A stretch of 7,301 bases of DNA from an uncultured Eubacteriales bacterium (lineage in GTDB: Bacteria; Bacillota_A; Clostridia; Lachnospirales; Cellulosilyticaceae). The position numbers and the translations under genes are program-made. The notes beneath the pieces are model-generated. The model saw only the letters and a program-made list of their open reading frames with translations, had not been told where the DNA came from and ran no database searches. The stretch is taken from positions 1 through 7,301 of the forward strand of contig USPX01000101.1 of the NCBI GenBank assembly GCA_900556665.1, read 5' to 3'. Shown piece by piece: positions 1-6,635 of this stretch. The first letter of the stretch is position 1; each line of letters begins with the position of its first letter.

Positions 1-2
1 TT

Positions 3-152
3 AAAGTTTATGAAAAAGCAGGGGCAGCAGGGGTTAAAGTAATACATACATTATATAAAGACATGTCACATGACTTCCAACTTTTTATGCCAGATTTAGA
101 GGAAAGTGTAGCAGCATGGGCAGAAATGGCAGAGTTTATTAAATCACTGTGA
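3..152 (+). CDS. alpha/beta hydrolase (esterase/lipase-like), C-terminal fragment
   Basis: This is the last 49 codons of a gene that enters from the left edge, open from the first base and ending in TGA at 150-152. The reading starts KVYEKAGAAGVKV and continues with LYKDMSHDF, then an acidic and hydrophobic helix ending EFIKSL. A beta strand, then a turn with a conserved His followed by F, then a closing helix is the usual end of alpha/beta hydrolases of the fold-3 (HSL-like) esterase group. The His in DMSHDF would be the catalytic-triad histidine. The nucleophile elbow and the acid residue lie outside the window, so substrate and exact family cannot be given. The gene converges with adhE, and both share the hairpin at 200-236. 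The fold assignment is inference from a short tail. Confidence 0.6.
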   Translation, partial: KVYEKAGAAGVKVIHTLYKDMSHDFQLFMPDLEESVAAWAEMAEFIKSL

Positions 153-199
153 TAAGTAGTAAGCATCAGATACATATTGATGATATTGTATAAAGATAA

Positions 200-236
200 A
201 AAAAGGAGTGTAACCAATTTGGTTACACTCCTTTTT
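200..236. terminator. bidirectional Rho-independent terminator between hydrolase gene and adhE
   Basis: A perfect 16-bp inverted repeat (200-215 with 221-236) surrounds a 5-nt loop, AATTT. The core is GGAGTGTAACC pairing with GGTTACACTCC. The outer arms are A-runs on the left and T-runs on the right, so each strand reads as a stem followed by a U tract. It lies 48 bases after the hydrolase stop codon and 65 bases after the adhE stop codon, which fits a shared terminator for two convergent genes. Confidence 0.93.
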
Positions 237-300
237 GATTGAGGGTTTATTAATTATATAAATTGAGATGTAAAATGTGGTTATTATCTACTTGGTAAAA

Positions 301-2916
301 TTATTTACCATAGTAAGCTTTTTTATAAAGTTCAGCAAGCTCTGTTACTTTTGGTAATCTTGGGTTTGCTGTTGTACATTGATCTTCGAATGCTTTGTAA
401 GCTAATTCATCAACTTTAGCCATGTAAACTTTTTCGTCAATACCAAGATCTTTAATTGTAAGAGGCATGTTAAGCTCTTTCATTAAGTTTCTTACTGCAT
501 TAGCAAGAGATTTAACACCTTCTTCTGGAGTAGAAGCTGGAAGACCTAAAGCTTTAGCAATTTCTTGGAATTTTTGTGGTGCAATGTATTTTTCATATTT
601 AGGGAAGATAACAAATTTACTTGGGTTTGTATCTCCATTGTATTCAATTACGTGTGGTAATAAAATAGCATTTGCACGACCGTGAACGATGTGGAATTCA
701 CCACCAAGTTTGTGTGCTAATGAGTGGTTAATACCAAGGAAGGCATTAGTGAACGCCATACCAGCAATTGTTGAAGCATTGTGCATTTTTTCTCTTGCAA
801 CTGGATCTTTCGCACCGTTTTTGTATGAACGTGGAAGATATTCGAATACAAGTTGAATTGCTTTAAGTGCAAGAGCGTCTGTATAGTCAGATGCTAAGAT
901 AGAAACATAAGCTTCAATAGCATGTGTTAATACGTCAAGACCTGTATCAGCTGTTGGTACTGGAGGTACACTCATTACGAAGTCTGGGTCAATGATTGCT
1001 ACGTTTGGTGTTAATTCGTAGTCAGCAAGTGGGTATTTCATGTTGTTAGCTTTATCTGAGATAACAGCGAATGAAGTTACTTCAGAACCTGTTCCTGATG
1101 TTGTAGGAATAGATACCATTTTTGCTTTTTGACCAAGTTTAGGGAATTTATATACACGTTTTCTAATATCAGCGAATTTTTGAGCCATAGCGATGAAGTC
1201 TGCTTCTGGTTGTTCGTAGAATAACCACATACCTTTAGCTGCATCAAGCGCTGAACCACCACCAAGTGCTACGATTGTATCTGGTTGGAAGTTATTCATC
1301 ATTTCTGTACCACGACGAACTGTTGTTAAGTCTGGATCTGGCTCTACAGAATCGAAGATTTCGATAATTGGTGCGTTAGGATTTTTTCTTAATTGGTATG
1401 TTAATTTATCAACATAACCAAGTTTAACCATCATTGGGTCAGTTACGATTAATACTCTTTTTACTTCTGGCATTTTAGCAAGGTATGCTACAGAACCTGC
1501 TTCGAAGTAGATTTTTTCTGGGATTTTGAACCATTGCATATTCACTTTACGTTTTGCCACCCTTTTTGTATTGATTAAGTTTACTGCTGTTACGTTTTGA
1601 GTAGTTGAGTTACATCCGTATGAACCACAACCAAGTGTTAATGATGGCATATTTGTATTGTAGATGTCACCAATAGCACCATGTGTAGATGGAGAGTTAA
1701 CTACGATACGCCCTGTTTTAAGACGACGGCTGAATTCTTTAATTACTTCGTCATTAGTTGAATGAACAGATGATGTGTGACCAAGACCACCCATTTCAAC
1801 CATGATTTCAGCTTTTCTGATACCATCTTCTACGTCTTTAGCTTTGATTACTGCAAGTACTGGAGAAAGTTTTTCTCTTGAAAGTGGGTACTCTGGACCT
1901 GCACCTTCGATTTCACAGCAAAGGATTTTTGTTTCTTTAGGAATTGTAATACCAGCCATAGCAGCGATTTCATATGGATATTTACCAACGATTGCAGCGT
2001 TAACCATTCCTTTTTCAAGATTGATTACAACTGGTTCAAGTTTTTTAACTTCTTCTTTAGTAGCGAAGTAGCATCCTTGAGCTTTCATAAGTGCTACTGC
2101 TTTATCATATATAGGAGCTTCGATGATAGCAGCTTGTTCAGATGCACAAATCATACCATTATCGAAAGATTTACTTAAAATAATATCGTTTACAGCTCTT
2201 TCAACTACAGCTGTTTTTTCGATGAATGCTGGAACGTTACCAGGTCCAACACCAAGTGCAGGTTTACCTGTTGAGTAAGCTGCTCTAACCATTGCAGAAC
2301 CACCTGTTGCAAGTACTAATGCAACTTTTGGATGATTCATAAGAGCGTTAGTTGCTTCAATTGATGGATGTTCAATCCATTGTACACAGTTTTCTGGAGC
2401 ACCAGCTTTGATTGCTGCATCTCTTACGATACGAGCTGCTTCAGCAGAACATTTTTGAGCTGATGGGTGGAAACCGAAGATGATTGGATTTCTTGTTTTA
2501 AGAGCAATGATTGCTTTGAACATTGTTGTTGATGTTGGGTTTGTTACTGGAGTAACACCAGCTACAACACCTACTGGTTCAGCAACCATCATGAAAGCTT
2601 CATCATCATTATCTTCGATGATACCAACTGTTTTATCATATTTAATGCTGTGGTAAATATATTCTGTAGAGAAGATGTTTTTTGTAACTTTATCTTCGAA
2701 GATTCCGCGACCTGTTTCTTCAACAGCCATTTTTGCAAGGTGCATTTGGTTTGAAAGACCTGCAAGTGCCATAGCTTTTACGATTTCATCTACTTGCTCT
2801 TGATTAAGTTCAAGCATAGCTTCTAATGCAACTGATGCTTTTTGTGCTAATTCATCAACCATTTTTACTGGATCGATAACTGGTGTTTCAACTTTTGCTT
2901 TTTTATTCTCTGACAT
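301..2916 (-). CDS. adhE: bifunctional acetaldehyde-CoA/alcohol dehydrogenase AdhE
   Basis: This 871-residue cytoplasmic enzyme reduces acetyl-CoA to acetaldehyde and then to ethanol, using two NADH; the family forms long helical filaments (spirosomes). The N-terminal half (about 15-440) is a CoA-acylating aldehyde dehydrogenase, with [11 protein letters not shown] at 117-127 and the catalytic Cys257 in GMICASEQ. A linker around 445-465 leads to an iron-dependent alcohol dehydrogenase. There [10 protein letters not shown] (552-561) binds the cofactor, and D661, H665, H731 and H745 match by spacing the four metal ligands of E. coli AdhE. Length is normal for clostridia and no frameshift is seen. 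The ATG at 2916 follows AGGAGG (2925-2930) at 8 nt. The motif usually written FHIPHG is FHIVHG here, a mild variant. The gene appears monocistronic, with its own promoters, a Rex-type operator and a terminator at 200-236. The family could only be confused with shorter single-domain enzymes, which the full two-domain length excludes. Confidence 0.98.
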   Translation of the reverse strand: MSENKKAKVETPVIDPVKMVDELAQKASVALEAMLELNQEQVDEIVKAMALAGLSNQMHLAKMAVEETGRGIFEDKVTKNIFSTEYIYHSIKYDKTVGIIEDNDDEAFMMVAEPVGVVAGVTPVTNPTSTTMFKAIIALKTRNPIIFGFHPSAQKCSAEAARIVRDAAIKAGAPENCVQWIEHPSIEATNALMNHPKVALVLATGGSAMVRAAYSTGKPALGVGPGNVPAFIEKTAVVERAVNDIILSKSFDNGMICASEQAAIIEAPIYDKAVALMKAQGCYFATKEEVKKLEPVVINLEKGMVNAAIVGKYPYEIAAMAGITIPKETKILCCEIEGAGPEYPLSREKLSPVLAVIKAKDVEDGIRKAEIMVEMGGLGHTSSVHSTNDEVIKEFSRRLKTGRIVVNSPSTHGAIGDIYNTNMPSLTLGCGSYGCNSTTQNVTAVNLINTKRVAKRKVNMQWFKIPEKIYFEAGSVAYLAKMPEVKRVLIVTDPMMVKLGYVDKLTYQLRKNPNAPIIEIFDSVEPDPDLTTVRRGTEMMNNFQPDTIVALGGGSALDAAKGMWLFYEQPEADFIAMAQKFADIRKRVYKFPKLGQKAKMVSIPTTSGTGSEVTSFAVISDKANNMKYPLADYELTPNVAIIDPDFVMSVPPVPTADTGLDVLTHAIEAYVSILASDYTDALALKAIQLVFEYLPRSYKNGAKDPVAREKMHNASTIAGMAFTNAFLGINHSLAHKLGGEFHIVHGRANAILLPHVIEYNGDTNPSKFVIFPKYEKYIAPQKFQEIAKALGLPASTPEEGVKSLANAVRNLMKELNMPLTIKDLGIDEKVYMAKVDELAYKAFEDQCTTANPRLPKVTELAELYKKAYYGK

Positions 2917-2924
2917 AATTGTAA

Positions 2925-2930
2925 CCTCCT
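2925..2930 (-). promoter_or_regulatory. adhE ribosome binding site
   Basis: On the minus strand AGGAGG, within AAGGAGGT, lies 8 nt before the ATG. It is a near-perfect anti-Shine-Dalgarno match, fixes the adhE start and suggests strong translation. Confidence 0.93.
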
Positions 2931-2935
2931 TGGTG

Positions 2936-2950
2936 TTAACATGTTGTTAA
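2936..2950. promoter_or_regulatory. inverted repeat TTAACA-TGT-TGTTAA in the adhE leader, possible second regulator site
   Basis: A perfect 6-bp inverted repeat with a 3-nt spacer sits only 5 bases upstream of the Shine-Dalgarno of adhE. The arms resemble Rex half-sites (TTGTTAA and TTAACAA) but in the reverse order of a standard Rex operator. It could be an auxiliary DNA operator, a small hairpin in the leader, or chance in AT-rich DNA. A weaker imperfect stem, GACATAAAAT (2961-2970) with ATTTTGCATGTC (2985-2996), lies just upstream in the leader. Confidence 0.35.
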
Positions 2951-3010
2951 TATTCCCTGCGACATAAAATAATATGTGTGATAAATTTTGCATGTCTATT
3001 TAAAAATAAA

Positions 3011-3028
3011 ATGTTATTTTTTTAACAA
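3011..3028. promoter_or_regulatory. candidate Rex (NADH-sensing repressor) operator for adhE
   Basis: The 18-mer ATGTTAT-TTTT-TTAACAA matches the known Rex consensus TTGTTAA-N4-TTAACAA at 12 of 14 defined positions, and the right half is perfect. In many clostridia Rex represses adhE when NADH is low and releases when NADH rises. The site lies 95 bases upstream of the adhE start codon and would overlap the transcription start of the nearer promoter (3034-3062), a normal place for repression. The rex gene is not in this window. Confidence 0.68.
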
Positions 3029-3033
3029 TAAGC

Positions 3034-3062
3034 TTTATAAAAAATGTAGCTAGTTATTTAAA
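3034..3062 (-). promoter_or_regulatory. proximal adhE promoter candidate
   Basis: On the minus strand TTTAAA (3057-3062) is followed after 17 bases by TATAAA (3034-3039). The -35 is weak and the -10 good. Its start point would fall near 3027, inside the Rex-like site, which supports it as the regulated promoter. The leader would be about 110 nt. Confidence 0.4.
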
Positions 3063-3086
3063 AACTTCAAACTTGACTACAAAATG

Positions 3087-3116
3087 ATGATAACACACCC
3101 CTTATATGTTTGTCAA
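3087..3116 (-). promoter_or_regulatory. distal adhE promoter candidate
   Basis: On the minus strand a perfect TTGACA (3111-3116) is followed after 18 bases by TATCAT (3087-3092), five of six matches to TATAAT. By consensus this is the best sigma-A promoter upstream of adhE. Transcripts would carry a leader of about 160 nt that includes the Rex-like site, so a bound repressor would act here as a roadblock. Confidence 0.55.
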
Positions 3117-3202
3117 TAATTTAACATAGTAAAAAATAAGTTTTTTTACGTGAAATATAGAAGGACATTGCATAGAAAATTATATAATCTTAAAATAAGG
3201 TG

Positions 3203-3226
3203 AAAAAACACAGTTTAATAAACTGT
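3203..3226 (-). terminator. weak terminator-like hairpin downstream of the sortase gene
   Basis: ACAGTTT (3210-3216) and AAACTGT (3220-3226) form a perfect 7-bp inverted repeat with a 3-nt loop. On the minus strand it is followed by a G and six T (3203-3208). The stem has only two G-C pairs, so it would be weak. It may back up the stronger hairpin at 3317-3353 and shield the adhE promoter from read-through. Confidence 0.35.
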
Positions 3227-3316
3227 TAAAAAAGTAACAAAATGAGTTATATAAAAATCTGACTATAATCTAAAATAATGTAAAACTATGAATAACAGGG
3301 GTTTGGAAATTTACAT

Positions 3317-3353
3317 AAAAAGAACCTAGGTTTCAGGGGGAGAAACCTAGGTT
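3317..3353 (-). terminator. probable Rho-independent terminator of the sortase gene
   Basis: A perfect 12-bp inverted repeat, AACCTAGGTTTC (3323-3334) with GAAACCTAGGTT (3342-3353), encloses a 7-nt loop. On the minus strand it is followed by C and five T (3317-3321), as expected of an intrinsic terminator. It lies 88 bases beyond the sortase stop codon. On the plus strand there is no T tract, so it works in one direction only. The stem is moderately AT-rich. Confidence 0.6.
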
Positions 3354-3441
3354 GAGGGGGGATTTAGCGATGTACCTCACACTTGGTACGTTAGTATTAT
3401 GGTCAGTTAAGAAAGATTATATACATTTATGTGAAAAAAAC

Positions 3442-4245
3442 TTATTTAATTTTCTTTGCCTGTACAATTGTACGCGCATTATCTAGTTCATAACTACATG
3501 TAACAAGAGTAATAATTTGATCATCTTCATTTAATTTGATATTAGTTTTAAAAAGAGAACGTGACTGGCAATTAGAAATATAGTTTAGAAAGTCTTCATT
3601 AGATTTATATTTCACGCTAATAGTTTCGGTATCGGCATTCACAACGTAAACGCTAAAGATTTCATATGTAAATGTTTCATAGAGATTGCTTACAGATATA
3701 TAAGGATGTGTAGTGAAGAAGTCTTGCTCTTTGTAATTGACTAGAGTATGAAACATGGAGCCATTGTTCATATTATGTCCATAAATTAAAGTGTTTAAAT
3801 TATTTAAATCACTATTATTACGATGGTCAATATAAATGCTGCCGTAAATAGAATCAGAGTTATCACTAGCGTGTGTGAGATAATATTGATTGTCGCTATG
3901 TTGTAAAAGAGGATAGTTAATAGGTGTATCATTTATAGTAATCCAACCAATAACTTCTTTATTAATTTCTAATAGAGGTAATAGTTTCTTGTGAATAGTA
4001 GGTTTCAGGTTGTCTGGATTAATAGTGGTAAAGTGATTATATGAATTTATAATTGTAGAAGAAAAGTTTCTTGGTGGTGATTTAATAGGGGTGTTACTTA
4101 GCTCCATATAGAGCTGTTCTTGTGCTTTATAATGAAGTAAGTTTCTTAAATAAGGTGGCATATAAAAAAGAAGAATACAAGCACCACATATAATAAGAAG
4201 GAAGCCAATAAAACGAGATGATTTTAAAGGAGTAGATGATTTCAT
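3442..4245 (-). CDS. class B sortase (membrane-anchored transpeptidase)
   Basis: This 267-residue protein has a basic N-terminus and one membrane segment at about 12-29, then an extracellular sortase domain from about 85 to the end. The His-Cys-Arg triad is visible: H157 in LIYGHNM, C250 in LVTCSYE and R258 in DNAR. The HNMNNGSMFHTL stretch and the TCSYELDNAR ending are typical of class B. Such enzymes cleave a C-terminal sorting signal on secreted proteins and attach them to peptidoglycan; in clostridia the SrtB type can be the housekeeping sortase. No protein in the window carries a recognisable sorting signal, so substrates must be elsewhere. The start ATG follows GAGG (4251-4254) at 5 nt. 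The gene seems monocistronic, divergent from the TM2 gene, with a hairpin terminator behind it. The class assignment is fairly secure, but the specific recognition motif cannot be read from this sequence. Confidence 0.93.
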   Translation of the reverse strand: MKSSTPLKSSRFIGFLLIICGACILLFYMPPYLRNLLHYKAQEQLYMELSNTPIKSPPRNFSSTIINSYNHFTTINPDNLKPTIHKKLLPLLEINKEVIGWITINDTPINYPLLQHSDNQYYLTHASDNSDSIYGSIYIDHRNNSDLNNLNTLIYGHNMNNGSMFHTLVNYKEQDFFTTHPYISVSNLYETFTYEIFSVYVVNADTETISVKYKSNEDFLNYISNCQSRSLFKTNIKLNEDDQIITLVTCSYELDNARTIVQAKKIK

Positions 4246-4355
4246 AATAACCTCATTTCTTTATTTTTAAATAGATGTTAGTTATATATTATGAATGCAC
4301 TAAGATATTACAAGAATAGGTGTGAGTATTTTATACGTTTGAATATCATAGGTTA

Positions 4356-4384
4356 ATTATACGCATAGTTTATAAAGAAGTAAA
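4356..4384 (-). promoter_or_regulatory. sortase gene promoter candidate
   Basis: On the minus strand TTTACT (4379-4384) is followed after 17 bases by a perfect TATAAT (4356-4361). The predicted leader is about 100 nt. It faces away from the TM2 gene promoter about 60 bases off, so the two genes share a divergent control region. Confidence 0.5.
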
Positions 4385-4442
4385 AGGTGAATTTAGAAAA
4401 TAGAGATGAATTCTAAAACTTGTACTATGTGTATGTAGAGCG

Positions 4443-4451
4443 TGATATAAT
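4443..4451 (+). promoter_or_regulatory. extended -10 promoter of the zinc-ribbon/TM2 gene
   Basis: TGATATAAT is a perfect extended -10 element (TGnTATAAT). No good -35 is found at 16-18 bases, which extended -10 promoters tolerate. Transcription would start near 4458, giving a leader of about 26 nt with GGAGG at 4473-4477. Confidence 0.6.
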
Positions 4452-4483
4452 AGAAATATATTGAAGATGAATGGAGGAAAGAG

Positions 4484-4930
4484 ATGTATTGTATAAATTG
4501 TGGCAATCAAATAAGTGATGATAGCAAATTTTGCCCTGAATGTGGCGCACAACAAAATATAGGTGCAAGCGATTATGGGTCAGGACAATATTATTATGAG
4601 CAAGATTACCAAAAAGGTAATAATAGCTATACAGATCATAATAACTATGCAAACGGTAACTTCACTAATAATGGATATGGGTATAATAATGCCTATAATG
4701 GCTATAATACAATAAAACAAAAATCTAGATTATTAGCAGGATTACTCCAAATCTTCTTAGGCTGGTGTGGTGTAGGAAGATTTTATTTAGGATATACAGG
4801 GATAGGATTAGGACAACTTTTTACAAACCTCTTATGTGGGATAGGATATATATGGGCGTTTATTGATGGCATACTCATTTTATGTGGACGCGTACAAACT
4901 GATGCGAGAGGAATACCACTCAAGGATTAA
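4484..4930 (+). CDS. zinc-ribbon and TM2 domain membrane protein
   Basis: This 148-residue protein has three parts. Residues 1-22 form a zinc ribbon with CxxC pairs C3/C6 and C17/C20 (YCINCG and FCPECG). Residues 28-78 are a low-complexity linker rich in Y, N and G, likely disordered. Residues 80-135 are a TM2 domain: two hydrophobic segments (about 84-103 and 107-134) around GRFYLGYTGIGLGQ, with WAFID in the second. The His often seen before RFYLG in TM2 proteins is Gly98 here, preceded by Val. The protein should sit in the cytoplasmic membrane with the ribbon probably cytosolic. The family's function is unknown, and a sensing or scaffold role would be a guess. The start is well set by GGAGG (4473-4477), 6 nt before ATG. 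It stands alone, divergent from the sortase gene and convergent with the carboxypeptidase gene. Confidence 0.9.
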   Translation: MYCINCGNQISDDSKFCPECGAQQNIGASDYGSGQYYYEQDYQKGNNSYTDHNNYANGNFTNNGYGYNNAYNGYNTIKQKSRLLAGLLQIFLGWCGVGRFYLGYTGIGLGQLFTNLLCGIGYIWAFIDGILILCGRVQTDARGIPLKD

Positions 4931-5130
4931 CTTGATTGGTGAAGTAATAAGCAAACCGCTTGGGCTTGTGGTGTTTGCTAGCTACACCTTCCGTGATTTG
5001 TAATACTCTAAATTCGATTATTGAAGAAACGGTGGAAAACTCGCTTCGCTCAGACACTCCACCTAAACCCTCTTCAATAATCTTCATTAAGAGTATTATC
5101 AAATCACTCCATTAAATTATGATGAAAATG
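4931..5130. other. non-coding stretch after the TM2 gene
   Basis: No credible gene is present. It holds a short inverted repeat, AGCAAAC (4950-4956) with GTTTGCT (4973-4979), and then the 115-nt inverted repeat listed separately. A minus-strand open frame across it reads SERSEF at the repeat tip, a translation artefact of the GAGCGAAGCGAG motif rather than a protein. Confidence 0.6.
4993..5107. repeat. 115-nt imperfect inverted repeat (long hairpin, REP/MITE-like)
   Basis: The two arms pair in blocks. 4993-5000 pairs with 5100-5107 (8 bp), 5001-5008 with 5091-5098 (8 bp), 5016-5027 with 5071-5082 (12 bp), and 5031-5036 with 5058-5063 (GGTGGA with TCCACC). The tip contains CTCGCTTCGCTC, a mirror-symmetric motif. 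The structure is far too long and regular for chance and lies between two convergent genes. There is no T tract, so it is not a classic terminator. It carries no obvious target-site duplication. It may be a mobile miniature element, a REP-type extragenic repeat or a structured RNA, and copy number elsewhere in the genome would decide. Confidence 0.8.
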
Positions 5131-5183
5131 AAAAAAGATTGAATGACGTTACTTCGTACAAGTAAACGCATTCAATCTTTTTT
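5131..5183. terminator. bidirectional terminator overlapping the carboxypeptidase stop codon
   Basis: A perfect 15-bp arm pair, 5131-5145 with 5169-5183 (core GATTGAATG with CATTCAATC), continues inward as CGTTACTT pairing with AAGTAAACG through a one-base bulge. A-runs on the left and T-runs on the right give a U tract on both strands. The minus-strand stem starts inside the TAA stop codon of the carboxypeptidase gene (5182-5184). It also stops transcripts coming from the TM2 gene. Confidence 0.92.
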
Positions 5184-6540
5184 ATTTTTTGGTATATGTG
5201 TAGCTATCGTAACGGTTTAGAAGTGCTGAGAGTTGGTAGGCAGTGTAGATGCCTTGTTGTAAGGTTAGTGAACTATTTGGGTAGAAGTTTTGAGCTTCGT
5301 CTACCATCATGAGGTTTGATTGTACCATGAAGTGAATGGCATCATCGTAAGTTTCCTTAACATCTGTTAAATCAGTGACTTCTGGGATAACTGGTAAATA
5401 GTCTGTACTAAAGCCTAAGTTTTGTAAGAAGTTATAGCAAAGTAGTGCTGCATTTTTTCTTGAAAGATGGCGACTTTCATTATAAATAGAACGCCCATTA
5501 TAAAGAATTTGATTTCCGATTTGTTCTTGATATTTTTCTGGGAGAGCCTTTTGGATGATGGCAAGGAATTCTCTTTGTGAAATCGGTGCCATGTAGTTTT
5601 GGGGTGAAGGCGTAATCCAACCTTGTTCTAAAGCTGTGTTTATATAGGGCTCAGCCCATGCAGAGTAACTTGTATTTTTGATTTGTATTTCACCAGTATC
5701 TGTTTTGACAACACTAAAGTTTTTGGCACCATAATCAAGAAGTTTATTCATATCAATGAATTGATTAGGTGCATCTGTACGCATAGTAACTGCAATGAGA
5801 TCAATGTTATCATAGTGTGCTTTTGAAACAAGTGTACGTTTTGCAGGGGTATGATAACCTGTTTTGCAGCTTGTTACAGCGCTATTATAATAGTTGCTAT
5901 TTGGATTAAGTAGTGCAGAAGTATGTGTAAGAGGTATACGGTTACCGTTACTTGTATCTGTGAAAGTGTAGTTTAGTGTACCAGCTATTTGGGCTAAAGT
6001 AGGATTCGCAAAAGCACCACGTGCAATGAGGGCTAAATCATAAGGTGTTGTGTAATGATCTTCATCATGATAACCATGAGGGTTAACGAAATGAGAAGCC
6101 GTAGCACCTAGTGAACGTGCTTTTTCATTCATCTTTTGTGCAAAGGCTGGAATGCTACCTGCATCTTTAACGGCCATATCGTAAGCTACAAAATTATCAG
6201 AAGCCATCATAATAGCATGGACACCGTCATAGGCAGAATATGAACTACCTACATTTAAGCCGATTTGACTGCTGTCAGAAGGGACATTAGCAAGTGAATC
6301 TGCAGTTTTAGTAATTAATAAGTCTTTATCTAAATCTTCGACTAGAAGTAGTGAAGTTAAAATCTTAGTTGTACTTGCAGGGTAAAAAGTTTCCTTTGCA
6401 TTTTTAGCAAATAAAACAGTATTAGTTGTAGGTTCAATTAGAACTGCACCATCTGAACTAAGTTCAGGAAGTGGTGTAGCAAATATGGAATTACAAATAA
6501 ATGAAACTCCTAAAAGGAAGTAAATAAATTTACGATACAT
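5182..6540 (-). CDS. D-alanyl-D-alanine carboxypeptidase (PBP5-like) with SLH-like C-terminal repeats
   Basis: This 452-residue exported serine peptidase (S11 family) would trim the terminal D-Ala from peptidoglycan stem peptides. A signal peptide spans about 1-21, ending NSIFA. The three catalytic motifs are present: SxxK at S56-K59 (ASTTK), SxN at S114-N116 (ASDN) and KTG at 226-228 (CKTGY). The catalytic domain ends near 275. Instead of the usual PBP5 tail with an amphipathic anchor, the C-terminus has SLH-like units: WAEPYINTALEQGWI followed by ISQREFLAII (about 291-334), a degenerate middle unit with HLSRKNAALL, and LTDVKETYDDAIHF followed by FYPNSSLTLQQ (about 387-440). These could hold the enzyme to the cell wall. 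I chose ATG at 6540 because AAAGGA (6548-6553) lies 7 nt upstream; the in-frame TTG at 6543 is only 4 nt away and less likely. It has its own promoter and terminator. A beta-lactamase is unlikely given the overall S11 pattern. Confidence 0.93.
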   Translation of the reverse strand: MYRKFIYFLLGVSFICNSIFATPLPELSSDGAVLIEPTTNTVLFAKNAKETFYPASTTKILTSLLLVEDLDKDLLITKTADSLANVPSDSSQIGLNVGSSYSAYDGVHAIMMASDNFVAYDMAVKDAGSIPAFAQKMNEKARSLGATASHFVNPHGYHDEDHYTTPYDLALIARGAFANPTLAQIAGTLNYTFTDTSNGNRIPLTHTSALLNPNSNYYNSAVTSCKTGYHTPAKRTLVSKAHYDNIDLIAVTMRTDAPNQFIDMNKLLDYGAKNFSVVKTDTGEIQIKNTSYSAWAEPYINTALEQGWITPSPQNYMAPISQREFLAIIQKALPEKYQEQIGNQILYNGRSIYNESRHLSRKNAALLCYNFLQNLGFSTDYLPVIPEVTDLTDVKETYDDAIHFMVQSNLMMVDEAQNFYPNSSLTLQQGIYTAYQLSALLNRYDSYTYTKK

Positions 6541-6604
6541 CAAAAGTTCCTTTCTGTAATTAATTAGAAATACTTATCCTTAGAACCTAATTATAGCACT
6601 AAAG

Positions 6605-6632
6605 ATTATATGGGACAAATAATAGAGGTCAA
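6605..6632 (-). promoter_or_regulatory. carboxypeptidase gene promoter
   Basis: On the minus strand TTGACC (6627-6632) is followed after 16 bases by a perfect TATAAT (6605-6610). The leader would be about 58 nt. This is one of the clearest sigma-A promoters in the window. Confidence 0.72.
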
Positions 6633-6635
6633 CAA

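Larger units (their letters stand above)
3117..3441. other. AT-rich intergenic stretch between the adhE promoter and the sortase gene
   Basis: There is no convincing gene here. The stretch is strongly AT-rich. Structured elements are a 7-bp hairpin at 3210-3226 and a 12-bp hairpin at 3323-3353 followed by a run of six G (3356-3361). A possible 38-codon frame (3370-3486, +) starts after the G-run but overlaps the sortase 3' end and has no recognisable product. Isolated TATAAT-like boxes on the plus strand (3183-3188, 3264-3269) have no matching -35. Confidence 0.6.

Noticed and set aside
8..217. Minus-strand 69-codon frame at the left edge
   Set aside because: It is antisense to the hydrolase fragment and runs through the bidirectional terminator stem.
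467..2071. Several open frames of 60-90 codons inside adhE on both strands (467-685 +, 1077-1265 -, 1802-2071 +)
   Set aside because: They lie wholly within an intact, strongly supported adhE reading frame and have no recognisable domain of their own.
2917..3060. Riboswitch or T-box in the long adhE leader
   Set aside because: No conserved riboswitch core or T-box sequence was recognised, and only a weak AT-rich stem and the TTAACA repeat are present.
4370..4652. Two minus-strand frames overlapping the start of the TM2 gene
   Set aside because: The TM2 gene has clear motifs, a good promoter and a ribosome binding site; these frames are rich in H, Y and S read from its antisense strand and have no start signal.
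4920..5102. Minus-strand open frame of 60 codons across the long inverted repeat
   Set aside because: It has no ribosome binding site, overlaps the structured repeat, and contains SERSEF, the typical false translation of a GAGCGAAGCGAG motif.
6541..6543. TTG as start of the carboxypeptidase gene
   Set aside because: It is only 4 nt from AAAGGA, while the adjacent ATG has a better 7-nt spacing.
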